Assembly: GCA_025353435.1 (NCBI GenBank)
Contig: JANXQR010000182.1
Span: forward strand, 1 to 31,275
Length of the DNA: 31,275 nt
Source of the DNA: Acidobacteriota bacterium
GTDB lineage: Bacteria; Acidobacteriota; Terriglobia; Terriglobales; Acidobacteriaceae
Direction of reading: 5' to 3'
A model generated the notes under the pieces. It did no database searches and had not been told where the DNA came from. It saw nothing but the letters and a program-made list of their open reading frames with translations. The position numbers and the translations under genes are program-made. How positions within the stretch are numbered: the stretch's first letter is position 1; each line of letters starts with the position of its first letter. Below, one piece after another: positions 14,604-22,707 of this stretch.

Positions 14604-15512
14604 ATGAAGATTGGTTTTCTTGGTTTGGGGAACATGGGCACCCCCATGGCGCTTCGCTTGATCGCGGCCGGACACGAATTGTCCGTGTGGAATCGGACCG
14701 AGGGGCGCACGAAGCCGCTGCTTCGCGAAGGTGCAATCGCAGCGGCCACCCCGGCGGAAGCGGAACTGGGCGCAGATGCCGTAATCACGATGCTCTTCGA
14801 CGACTATGCGAACGATGAGGTGCTCTTTGGCCCCAACGGATTGATGGACGCGCTGACGCCGGCCACCCTCCACATTTCGTGCAGCACAATCAGTGTGGCC
14901 CTATCAGAACGTCTCACACGCGAGCACTCAAGCCGCGGCATCCCTTTTGTTGCAGCACCGGTGTTTGGCCGGCCCAATGTGGCGGAAGATGGCAAGCTTT
15001 GGATTGTTTTGGCCGGCAATGACGACGCAATAAGCCGTGCGCGTCCTGTCCTGGAACCGCTTGCACGCGGGTTTTCGATTGCCGGGCATGAACCAAAGCA
15101 GGCGCATGCTTTGAAGCTGGGCGGAAATTTCCTCATCAGCGCCATGATTCATTCGCTGAGCGAATCGTTTGTCTATGCCAAATCGCAGGGAATCGACCCT
15201 GCGATTTTCTTTGAGACCGTCAACAGTGCATTGTTCCAGTCACCGTTTTATGCGGCGTATGCAAAGGTGATTCTGAATCCCCCGGAGAAGCCCGGAGCGA
15301 CCATGCAGCTTGGCGCGAAGGACCTGCGCTTGTTCAGGGAAGCCGCGGCGGCCGGCGGAATTCAGCTGAGCCTGGCGGAGGAACTCGCCGACGTGTTTGC
15401 AGAAGCCGTAAGGCAAGGCCTGGGCGGCGACGACTGGGCTGGAGGCCAATACAAGATGGCGCAGCGGCGGAGCAAGCCCGGACGGAATCCACATGCCGCG
15501 GAAATAGCGTAA
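14604..15512 (+). CDS. NAD(P)-dependent beta-hydroxyacid dehydrogenase family protein
   Basis: A 302-residue oxidoreductase of the 3-hydroxyisobutyrate/6-phosphogluconate dehydrogenase-like superfamily. The Rossmann start GFLGLGNMGTPMA (4-16) binds the cofactor. Asn30-Arg31 at the end of the second strand favours NADP. CSTISV (93-98) is the substrate loop and KLGGNF (171-176) holds the catalytic Lys171 and Asn175. The usual DAPVSGG segment is replaced by AAPVFGRP, a variant seen in less characterised members, so the substrate (small hydroxyacid, succinic semialdehyde or an imine) is uncertain. The frame extends upstream to 14523, but the ATG at 14604 places the Rossmann motif at the N-terminus as expected. 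Confidence 0.9.
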   Translation: MKIGFLGLGNMGTPMALRLIAAGHELSVWNRTEGRTKPLLREGAIAAATPAEAELGADAVITMLFDDYANDEVLFGPNGLMDALTPATLHISCSTISVALSERLTREHSSRGIPFVAAPVFGRPNVAEDGKLWIVLAGNDDAISRARPVLEPLARGFSIAGHEPKQAHALKLGGNFLISAMIHSLSESFVYAKSQGIDPAIFFETVNSALFQSPFYAAYAKVILNPPEKPGATMQLGAKDLRLFREAAAAGGIQLSLAEELADVFAEAVRQGLGGDDWAGGQYKMAQRRSKPGRNPHAAEIA

Positions 15513-15557
15513 CCGCGATCACCTGAAATCTTCGCGAATGTTGATTAGGATAGTTCC

Positions 15558-16328
15558 ATGAAGCTTAAGGGAAAGGTCGTCTTTATCACCGGGGCGAGCG
15601 CCGGCATTGGCGCGGCTACAGCGCTTGCGTTTGCCGACGAGGGCGCAAGACTGCTGCTGGCGGCGCGGCGTGCCGGAAAACTAGCCGAAGTGGCGTCCGC
15701 AGCGTTGCAGCGGGGGGCGCCCTCCGTCCACTCGATTGATTTGGACGTTCGGGATCACCGCGCCGTGCAGAATGCGATTGACAGCCTGCCGGCCGAGTGG
15801 GCTGAGATCGATATTCTCGTCAACAACGCAGGCCTCAGCCGCGGCTTCGACAAGCTCTACCTGGGCCATATTCAGGACTGGGAAGAGATGATCGACACCA
15901 ACGTGAAGGGGCTGCTTTATGTGACTCGCGCAGTGGTTCCCGGCATGGTGGTTCGGGGTCGCGGACACGTGATCAACCTCGGATCGACGGCGGGCGAGTT
16001 AACCTACCCGAATGGCGCGGTTTACTGTGCCAGCAAGGCGGCGGAGCGCTCCATCAACGATGGCCTGCGCCAAGATGTGCTGGGAACGCCGATTCGCGTG
16101 ACAAGTGTAGACCCGGGAATGGTGGAGACGGATTTCAGCCTGGTGCGCTTTCGCGGCGACCACGAGCGGGCATCCAAAGTCTATAAAGGCGTGAAACCGC
16201 TCACCCCTGAGGACGTTGCCGATGTGATTGTGTGGGCTGCCGGCCGGCCCGCACACGTAAACATCGCAAGGGTGGTGCTCACGCCGGTGCAACAGGCCAA
16301 TTCTCTGCTCTTCCACCGCGATGGCTAG
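15558..16328 (+). CDS. Short-chain dehydrogenase/reductase
   Basis: A 256-residue classical SDR. It has the cofactor motif TGASAGIG (11-18), NNAG (89-92), catalytic Ser143 and the Tyr156-x3-Lys160 pair in YCASK. Arg37/Arg38 after the second strand suggest NADP(H). Overall shape and the late VDPGMVETDFSLVRF segment resemble the YdfG-type NADP-dependent hydroxy-acid (serine/malonic semialdehyde) dehydrogenases, but the substrate is inference. The gene follows the beta-hydroxyacid dehydrogenase by 45 bp in the same direction and may be co-transcribed with it. Confidence 0.93.
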   Translation: MKLKGKVVFITGASAGIGAATALAFADEGARLLLAARRAGKLAEVASAALQRGAPSVHSIDLDVRDHRAVQNAIDSLPAEWAEIDILVNNAGLSRGFDKLYLGHIQDWEEMIDTNVKGLLYVTRAVVPGMVVRGRGHVINLGSTAGELTYPNGAVYCASKAAERSINDGLRQDVLGTPIRVTSVDPGMVETDFSLVRFRGDHERASKVYKGVKPLTPEDVADVIVWAAGRPAHVNIARVVLTPVQQANSLLFHRDG

Positions 16329-16404
16329 ATCAACAGATATTCATTCCTCAGACCGGCGACGGGCCGATCCAGTGTAAGCCGAGCACAAAGAGTAAGCCGG
16401 GCAC

Positions 16405-16427
16405 AAAAAAGCCCGCCGGGGCGGGTT
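16405..16427 (-). terminator. Rho-independent terminator of the small coiled-coil gene
   Basis: Read on the - strand, a GC-rich stem CCCGCC/GGCGGG (16412-16425, minimal loop) is followed directly by C and six T residues (16410-16405). It begins four bases after the stop of the 88-residue gene. On the + strand the stem follows A-runs, so it is unidirectional. Confidence 0.8.
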
Positions 16428-16430
16428 CAA

Positions 16431-16697
16431 TCAGCCAAGTTCCGCGATCCGCGCTTCGATATGCGCCAACGCGGACTCCAACGCCGCGCGTCGATCGGGA
16501 CTTGAAGTTCGCTGCGAGAGGATATTCTCTTTTTGCAGGTCGAGAGCTTGTTTCTGACGTGCGCGTTGAAGGCGTACCTGTTCGGCCGCCTGTTTGGCAG
16601 CTTTCAAGTCGACGCCATTTGCTTGGTACGGCACAGCAGTCTGCTGAGCGGTCGCCATCTGTTCCTCCACTGATTTACTTTCCCAACCACGGGCCAT
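16431..16697 (-). CDS. Small coiled-coil protein of unknown function
   Basis: An 88-residue, highly charged, mostly helical protein. The N-terminus MARGWESKSVEEQM is followed by two long helices rich in Ala, Gln, Lys and Arg (about 30-60 and 66-88), predicted as a coiled-coil hairpin. There are no membrane segments, signal peptide or cysteines. It is independently transcribed: it has its own strong terminator and 101 bp upstream, divergent from the MDR oxidoreductase gene. I recall similar short proteins with this N-terminus in acidobacterial genomes, but no function is known. The dedicated terminator is the best evidence that it is a real gene. Confidence 0.7.
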   Translation of the reverse strand: MARGWESKSVEEQMATAQQTAVPYQANGVDLKAAKQAAEQVRLQRARQKQALDLQKENILSQRTSSPDRRAALESALAHIEARIAELG

Positions 16698-16798
16698 ATC
16701 TTCATTCTACGAGGGTTTTGCTTCAAGATGTTCCTCGAATCAGGATTGGACTCGCCCCAGCTCGATATATGAAACTCAAATAGGCCCAAGGAGAGCGC

Positions 16799-17806
16799 AT
16801 GCAGGTCTGGCAAATTTCGTCATTTGGTGTTGATTCTTTAGAGTTTACAGAGCGCCCCGATCCGGAGCCGGGTCCCGGGCAGGTGATGGTTCGGGTTCAC
16901 GCGATTTCATTTAATTTTCGCGATCTGTTGATGGTGAAGGGCATGTACAACCCGAAATTACGCCTCCCTCGTATCCCTTGCTCGGATGGCGCGGGTGAGG
17001 TGGTCGCGCTGGGATCGGGTGTCACCATGTGGCGACGCGGCGATCGAGTAACAGGAATCTTCATGCAAAACTGGCTCGATGGGCGGCCGGCTCCTGACAA
17101 GATCAAAGGCGCCCTGGGCGGGGATGTCGATGGAATGCTGGCCCAGTACGTCGTGTTGAATGAGACGGGGTTGGTGGCGGTCCCTGACCATATGAGCTAC
17201 CAGGAGGCGGCAACCCTGCCGTGCGCCGCGGTAACGGCCTGGAATGCCCTGTCGGCGGGCGATTTGAAACCCGGTGGAACGGTCCTGATTCAGGGGACGG
17301 GCGGCGTGTCGATTTTTGCGCTCCAGTTTGCGCGCCTGAAGGGGGCAAAGGTGCTGGGGATTTCTGGCAGCAACGAGAAGTTGAATCGTGCCTACGAGCT
17401 CGGACTGGATGTGGGACTAAATTACAACGAGACGCCCGAGTGGGATCGTTGGGTGATGGAGCAGACCGGCGAAGGCGTTGACCTGATTGTGGAAGTGGGC
17501 GGCGTAGGCACGCTGCCACGTTCGCTTCGCGCCTTGCGGATGGGCGGTACGATTGCCCAGGTGGGCGTACTCTCCGGATCCACTTCCAGCGAACCGATTC
17601 CGATGGCTGCAGTTCTGCACAAACAGGCGCGGATGCGCGGAATCTACGTTGGGTCGAGGCAGAACTTCATTGAGATGAATAAGGCCATCGCGCTTACTCA
17701 ACTCCGGCCGGTGGGTGAGGATTTTCCGTGGACTCAGGCGCGCCAGGTGCTCACCCGCATGGAAGAGGGCAGCCACTTCGGGAAATTGGTGATGACGGTC
17801 GGATAA
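16799..17806 (+). CDS. Zinc-independent MDR family oxidoreductase
   Basis: A 335-residue medium-chain dehydrogenase/reductase. It has the N-terminal GroES-like domain (VRVHAISFNFRDLLMVKGMY, PCSDGAGEVVALGSGV), the hinge region AATLPCAAVTAWNAL and the Rossmann motif GTGGVS (166-171). The catalytic zinc ligands of alcohol dehydrogenases (Cys and GHE) and the structural four-Cys lobe are missing, which points to quinone oxidoreductase or enoyl-reductase-like chemistry using NADPH. The substrate is unknown. AAGGAG at 16788-16793 supports the ATG. It is divergent from the small coiled-coil gene and convergent with the macro-domain gene, with a 23-bp gap. Confidence 0.92.
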   Translation: MQVWQISSFGVDSLEFTERPDPEPGPGQVMVRVHAISFNFRDLLMVKGMYNPKLRLPRIPCSDGAGEVVALGSGVTMWRRGDRVTGIFMQNWLDGRPAPDKIKGALGGDVDGMLAQYVVLNETGLVAVPDHMSYQEAATLPCAAVTAWNALSAGDLKPGGTVLIQGTGGVSIFALQFARLKGAKVLGISGSNEKLNRAYELGLDVGLNYNETPEWDRWVMEQTGEGVDLIVEVGGVGTLPRSLRALRMGGTIAQVGVLSGSTSSEPIPMAAVLHKQARMRGIYVGSRQNFIEMNKAIALTQLRPVGEDFPWTQARQVLTRMEEGSHFGKLVMTVG

Positions 17807-17829
17807 GAATTTGCCCGGAGTTCTGCGTA

Positions 17830-18345
17830 TCAGGCGATCGCAGGAATTGACAGCAGGCGTTCGTATATTTGAAACGTCTCGAAGTTGAAGCACACGAACT
17901 GGACCTGCTCGACTCCGCTTGCTTCAAAATGTGCACGTACCGTTCGGATAGCGATGTTAGCGGCGCGATCGGGCGGAAATCGGTAGACACCGGTGCTGAT
18001 GGCAGGAAAAGCAATGGAATGTGCGCCATATTCACGGGCGAGTTCAAGGCACTGCTGGTAACACGAAGCCAGCAGTCTGTCTTCATTGCGATTTCCGCCG
18101 TCCCACACCGGGCCGACCGCGTGGAACACCCATTTGGCCGGCAGTCGGAATCCCGGCGTTGCTTTCGCCGCTCCCGTCGCGCATCCTCCCAATTTGCGGC
18201 AGGCGTCGAGAAGTTCGGGGCCGGCGGCATCGTGAATTGCGCCATCAACACCGCCTCCGCCGAGGAGGGATGAATTGGCCGCGTTCACAATTGCGTCTAC
18301 GGAGAGTTGGGTAATATCGCCTTGGATGGCTTCGATTTGCGCCAT
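17830..18345 (-). CDS. Macro-domain ADP-ribose hydrolase (YmdB/MacroD type)
   Basis: A 171-residue single macro domain. It has the markers of the MacroD/YmdB group: GDITQLSVDAIVNAAN (9-24), the GGGGVDGAIH loop (29-38) and the second phosphate loop AISTGVYRFP (115-124). Family members remove ADP-ribose from acidic protein residues or deacetylate O-acetyl-ADP-ribose. The open frame extends to 18384, but AGGAG just upstream of the ATG at 18345 and the usual family N-terminus fix the start there. The upstream region faces the large lipoprotein gene (divergent, 168 bp between chosen starts). No ADP-ribosyltransferase toxin is visible nearby, so it is probably housekeeping. Confidence 0.92.
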   Translation of the reverse strand: MAQIEAIQGDITQLSVDAIVNAANSSLLGGGGVDGAIHDAAGPELLDACRKLGGCATGAAKATPGFRLPAKWVFHAVGPVWDGGNRNEDRLLASCYQQCLELAREYGAHSIAFPAISTGVYRFPPDRAANIAIRTVRAHFEASGVEQVQFVCFNFETFQIYERLLSIPAIA

Positions 18346-18513
18346 GAATCGCTCCTGGGAGTGAGTTCGAATTCGAGAATACAACCCTCCACCTCTTTGG
18401 CAGGGGCAGAATTCCGCGCAGGAATGCTGGCTACGCTGAAGGAGCTACGGAGTCTAAGTGGCGAGGGTCACTTCAGCGAATGTCAGATCCGAGGTAGACT
18501 GTTCCATCACCCG

Positions 18514-20805
18514 ATGCCGCAACCAATCAGAAATCCCGCTGAAGTGAAGCGACAGCGTCAATTGACATGGTCGAGACGCCGAAGCGCGTTGATTCGGGTC
18601 GGACTGTTTCTCGCAGGCCCGCTGGTGGTCGCTTTTGCCGGCTGCGGCACCGGGAATGTGGCTGCAAAGCCTCAATCTGCTGTACTTGTAATTTATCCGG
18701 GCACGGCCGCGTTGGACACCAATTGCACAGGATGCAATGCAACCGATTCCCACGGAAACCCGGTGTTCCAGTTTTCAGGTCGAACGGCTCAGGGGTCATC
18801 AGCGGCCGTGACTTGGTCGGTATCTGGAGGAGATCCCGCGGCTGGCCCGGGACGAGTTGACGCCGCAGGCCGGTACACCCCTCCGACCTACCTGACCGCC
18901 GACCGCGTGCCGGTGCGAGTGACGGCCACACTGATCGCCAACCCATCGCTCACTGCGACGACCATGATTTCCCTGACGCCGGGATTCCTTCAGCCGCTGA
19001 CGCCGGAGAACGTGGCCCTTGGGCCTCAGGGGACCGTAACGCTCACGGGCAGGTTGGCGCAGGCGGGCGGACGTGAGGAAATCCGCTTCGATCTCGCGAA
19101 TTCGGCGAATGGTAATTCGGGAGGAGTAGGAACGCTTGGAGCGCCCTTCTGCCAGCATTCTCAGCAAGCATTCACCACTTGCTCGATAACCTACACGGCT
19201 CCGCCGGCAATTTCAGCCACTGGGGCAACTTATGTTGTTGCGTCAATGCGCGGGTCGAAGACAGAAGCCGAAATTCTGCTTAATCCGGCCGGAGTGAACA
19301 GCAACCCAGTCGAGCACCAGGGCGCGCTGGCAACATTGATGCCACTAGGCAGTTCCGGTGGGAATAATCACGATTTTGACGCGCGCGGGGGTTCTGTGGC
19401 CGATTGCTGCAGCGGGACGCTGGGCGCGCTGATCCAGGACAATGGCGGGCGCCAGTATCTGCTCAGCAACAATCACGTTTTGGCGCGCAGCGATCACGCG
19501 GCGGTCGGAGATGCGATTGTGCAGCCGGGGCTGATTGACAACAACTGCACTCCAAATGGTGATGGGCCGGGGACTGTGCCGGTGGCCTCGTTGACCACCT
19601 GGCTTCCGCTCAAATCGAGCCAAACCAACGCCGACGCCGCCATTGCCCAGGTAGCCTCACGGACGCTCGACCCGAATGGAAACATTCTCGAATTGGGAGC
19701 GCGCCAGCCGGACGGTACTCTGACGTCTGCTCCGCCGGGCGTTTCGTCGACAGGGGGTAAAGGCGAGCCGCCAATTCTGCAAATGACTGTGGCCAAGAGC
19801 GGAAGGACCACGGGCCTGACGTGCGGATCTGTGTCGGCAATCGACCTCGATGTTTCCGTGGACTATTTCCGCGATTGCGCGGAGACCGAACCCTATGTCA
19901 CCAAACTGTTCACGAATCAGCTGGCGGTCAGCGGCGACCGTTTCAGCGACGCGGGTGACTCGGGAGCGCTGATTGTGGACACAGGGAATGCGGAACCGGT
20001 CGGGTTGTTCTTCGCGGGTGGTACGGACGCGGCGGGCGTGGTGCATGGCATTGCCAACCCAGCAAGTGACGTTTTGAGCGAGTTGGCGACGCAGACGGGA
20101 AACGGGACTGCCTACACGTTTGTGGGCAGCGCAGATCACGCAGTCAGCTGCTTGAATTACGGTGACGACACGACCAGCGCGGCACAGGGTGTGTCACTGG
20201 CGGATGCAGAGATTACTCGCGGCCAGCAGGCTCTGCTTTCCGCACGCACCGTGGTGGACCCGGCAGCCGGGATTCTGGGAGTGGCCATGGGCAAGAGCAG
20301 CGATCATGCCGGTGAGGCTGCGGTAGTTGTTTACGTAAATGGCCGCCTCAGCCCGAATGTACCGTCAACGGTAGGCGGGGTTCGCACAATGGTGGTTCCT
20401 GCAACTGGGGATGAGGTAGCGTTCGGAATTGCGCCGCTTGTCAATGCTTCAAGCGGACTGCCACCACTGCCTCCGGCAGAATTGAAGCGCGCCACCGACG
20501 TAAAGCGGCAACGAGTGCGCGATTTGATGCGGCGGAATTCGGCTTTCTTTGGCGTGGGCGTCGGCCAGAGCTTTGACAATCCGCGCGAAGCGGCCCTAGT
20601 GATCTATGTCGACAAGCGACACTTGCCATCGAATCTTCCACCAACGCTGGACGGTGTGCGAGTCCGTTACGTCGAAATGGACCGGCTGCATGTGACACGG
20701 TCGTACGCGACGACGGTTCCGGGCGCGCACCAATGCACTCCGCAGGCAGCGGGCGAGCCCGATGTGGAGGCCATTAAGCGAATGCGGCTTCCAGTCGATT
20801 TCTAA
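18514..20805 (+). CDS. Lipoprotein with Ig-like region and trypsin-like (Nal1-like) protease core
   Basis: A 763-residue protein from the ATG at 18514. The open frame reaches 18307, but the arginine-rich n-region, hydrophobic stretch and lipobox FAGC (Cys44) identify this start region; GTG 18544 is an alternative. After the lipid anchor, residues about 55-260 contain Ig-like beta segments (AVTWSVSGGDP, GRYTPPTYLT). The protease core (about 285-530) has SNNHVLA (His321), TNADAAIAQV (Asp374) and SDAGDSGALIV (Ser483), a full chymotrypsin-type triad. The nearest pattern I know is the Nal1-like S1 peptidase group. Two related modules follow, at about 587-623 and 678-717 (GVAMGKSSD..AAVVVYV and GVGVGQSFD..AALVIYV). 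Several paired cysteines fit export. The substrate is unknown. Confidence 0.8.
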   Translation: MPQPIRNPAEVKRQRQLTWSRRRSALIRVGLFLAGPLVVAFAGCGTGNVAAKPQSAVLVIYPGTAALDTNCTGCNATDSHGNPVFQFSGRTAQGSSAAVTWSVSGGDPAAGPGRVDAAGRYTPPTYLTADRVPVRVTATLIANPSLTATTMISLTPGFLQPLTPENVALGPQGTVTLTGRLAQAGGREEIRFDLANSANGNSGGVGTLGAPFCQHSQQAFTTCSITYTAPPAISATGATYVVASMRGSKTEAEILLNPAGVNSNPVEHQGALATLMPLGSSGGNNHDFDARGGSVADCCSGTLGALIQDNGGRQYLLSNNHVLARSDHAAVGDAIVQPGLIDNNCTPNGDGPGTVPVASLTTWLPLKSSQTNADAAIAQVASRTLDPNGNILELGARQPDGTLTSAPPGVSSTGGKGEPPILQMTVAKSGRTTGLTCGSVSAIDLDVSVDYFRDCAETEPYVTKLFTNQLAVSGDRFSDAGDSGALIVDTGNAEPVGLFFAGGTDAAGVVHGIANPASDVLSELATQTGNGTAYTFVGSADHAVSCLNYGDDTTSAAQGVSLADAEITRGQQALLSARTVVDPAAGILGVAMGKSSDHAGEAAVVVYVNGRLSPNVPSTVGGVRTMVVPATGDEVAFGIAPLVNASSGLPPLPPAELKRATDVKRQRVRDLMRRNSAFFGVGVGQSFDNPREAALVIYVDKRHLPSNLPPTLDGVRVRYVEMDRLHVTRSYATTVPGAHQCTPQAAGEPDVEAIKRMRLPVDF

Positions 20806-20825
20806 CGCACCAATTGGGTCAAACG

Positions 20826-20842
20826 GACCGTATCCGACGGTC
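20826..20842. other. Inverted repeat between convergent genes
   Basis: GACCGT (20826-20831) and ACGGTC (20837-20842) form a 6-bp stem, with a G-T pair beyond and a 5-nt loop, in the 54-bp gap between the protease lipoprotein and pgi. The flanks are not T-rich, so termination in either direction is only possible, not shown. Confidence 0.35.
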
Positions 20843-20859
20843 TGGTTAGTCGTGAAAAA

Positions 20860-22569
20860 CTACGCGAGAGCCGCGTCGACGGCTGCCGCGATCTTTTTCA
20901 GACCGGACGAAACATCTCCTCCGAGATGGACGCGCAGAGCACGGCGACCTCGAGATTCCAGCACAGCCAAATCGCCCGCGGCCTGCGCATCGATCACGAT
21001 TCCAAAGCTGTACTTTTGGTTTGGAATTGCCAGATCAACAGCATGGCCTGCGGTGATCTGAAGAAAGACTCCGGTGTTCGGTCCACCCTTGTAATCCTGC
21101 CCGGTTGAATGCAGGAAACGCGGCCCGAACCCAAGGCAGGTGGCTACCTGCTTTGCATCACGAACCTTGTGGCGGAAGCCCTGGATGATGGATTCGTTGG
21201 CGGGAATCATGGTCAGAAACGCCAGCGTGGCAAAGTAATCGCCGGAGTGAATCTGATCGAGGTGCGCACGCAGGTAGCCTTTCAAATCAGACGATGGCGC
21301 AGCGGCTTTGAGCTTTGCCGCGTACTCGTCGGTCGCGTAGAGTTCAATGTCACCCTCGGTGAGGATTGGAGAGCGCTCCGGTAGTTTTCCGGTCTTCTCA
21401 TATTCAGTGGTAAGAGCCCGCGTTTCGATCTTGGCTGACTCGACATCGGGCTGGTTAAAAGGGTTGATGCCCATGATGGAGCCGGCAACCGCGGTCGCAA
21501 CTTCCCATGTGAAGAAGAGGCCGAATATCTCATACAGATCGGAGATTTCAAAGTGGACAACGGGGTGGCCGGCGGCTTCGAGAGCTGCCACCGCTGCGTC
21601 CTGGCTGGAATCGGCCGTGTCCTTGAGCCGTACGTACGCAAATACACGATCACTGCCGTAGACCTCGGGCGACCCGATTGCCTCGCGGTCCACGGGGGTA
21701 ATTCCCTTCCCCAGTTTGCCAGTGGATTCAGCGATGAGCTGTTCCATCCACGCGCCCAGGTCGTAAATTTCGGGCGAGGTGAAAATCGTAATTTTGTCGC
21801 GGCCGGCGTTTTGGGCAGAGCCGAGAATCAGGCCCAGTTGCACGGCCGAATTTTGAGCAACCGGCAGTTTCGCCGACGCGACGCCCTTTGCGGCCTCAGC
21901 GAGCAGCGTTGGCGTGTCAAGACCGGCCACGGTAGCTGCGATCACGCCGAAGTTTGAGAGCGCCGAGTAGCGGCCACCGATTTCCGGATCGCCGTAGTAA
22001 ATGTGGCGGAACTTGTCGCCTTTGGCGACTTGCTCCATTTTCGAACCAGGATCAGTAATCGCGATGAAATGGCTACCAGCCTGCTCCGCCCCGACTGCCT
22101 TCTTCATCTCCTCGAAGAAATACTGTTTCAGGACGTTCGGCTCGAGCGTGGAGCCGGACTTGCTTGCGACGACGACAATCGTTCTGGCCAAATCAACCTT
22201 ATCCCGTGCGGCTTTTACTTGCACCGGATCGGTGGAGTCAACAATGAGCAATTCTGGAAAACCTTGCTGACTGCCAAAAGTGACTGCGAGCACCTCGGGG
22301 CAGAGGCTCGAGCCGCCCATGCCCAATAGGAGCGCCGACTCGAATCCGGCAGAGCGGATATCCTCGGCCAGGGCCGCCTGCGCCGCCGCTTCCTTTTGCT
22401 CGCGTTCCACAATGTCAATCCAGCCGAGCCACTTCTCTTCCCCGTCCTTTGTCCAGAGGCTCGAATCCTTTTTCCAGAATCGGTCGACCTTGTTAGTCGA
22501 TTGCCATTCGGCGGCGGCATTGTCGACGACGCTGCGAAGCTGCTCGGGTAGTGCAAAGCGGTAGCTCAT
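20860..22569 (-). CDS. pgi: Glucose-6-phosphate isomerase (Tal-Pgi-type domain, unfused)
   Basis: A 569-residue enzyme interconverting glucose 6-phosphate and fructose 6-phosphate in glycolysis/gluconeogenesis. It has the sugar-isomerase (SIS) motifs LLLGMGGSSLCPEVL, ASKSGSTLEPN and GGRYSALSNFG, and the late TGQDYKGGPNTG segment. This wording is closer to the Pgi half of bifunctional transaldolase-Pgi proteins than to E. coli Pgi, yet no transaldolase part is attached. The frame extends upstream to 22701. The ATG at 22569, behind GAGGGAG, matches the protein start better than the Arg/Cys-rich upstream extension. It follows manA by 138 bp on the same strand. Both enzymes handle fructose 6-phosphate. 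Confidence 0.93.
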   Translation of the reverse strand: MSYRFALPEQLRSVVDNAAAEWQSTNKVDRFWKKDSSLWTKDGEEKWLGWIDIVEREQKEAAAQAALAEDIRSAGFESALLLGMGGSSLCPEVLAVTFGSQQGFPELLIVDSTDPVQVKAARDKVDLARTIVVVASKSGSTLEPNVLKQYFFEEMKKAVGAEQAGSHFIAITDPGSKMEQVAKGDKFRHIYYGDPEIGGRYSALSNFGVIAATVAGLDTPTLLAEAAKGVASAKLPVAQNSAVQLGLILGSAQNAGRDKITIFTSPEIYDLGAWMEQLIAESTGKLGKGITPVDREAIGSPEVYGSDRVFAYVRLKDTADSSQDAAVAALEAAGHPVVHFEISDLYEIFGLFFTWEVATAVAGSIMGINPFNQPDVESAKIETRALTTEYEKTGKLPERSPILTEGDIELYATDEYAAKLKAAAPSSDLKGYLRAHLDQIHSGDYFATLAFLTMIPANESIIQGFRHKVRDAKQVATCLGFGPRFLHSTGQDYKGGPNTGVFLQITAGHAVDLAIPNQKYSFGIVIDAQAAGDLAVLESRGRRALRVHLGGDVSSGLKKIAAAVDAALA

Positions 22570-22707
22570 TTTGTTTGATTCTCCCTCAGATGCTGATGGA
22601 AATGTTTTGGCTGATTGAGCGGCCGGCTTCGTCGCTCCAGGTTCATCCCGCGGATGCCGCGCGCAACAATCAGATGCGCAGACCTGACGGTGAGGAGACA
22701 TTAAATC

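Noticed and set aside
16374..16409. Two near-copies of GTAAGCCG-GCACAAA just beyond the small gene's terminator
   Set aside because: Only two imperfect 15-16 bp copies; the second merges with the terminator A-run. Probably a local slip duplication.
22570..22701. N-terminal 44-residue extension of Pgi
   Set aside because: Cys/Arg-rich, unlike the enzyme, and followed by a good ribosome-binding site before the ATG at 22569.
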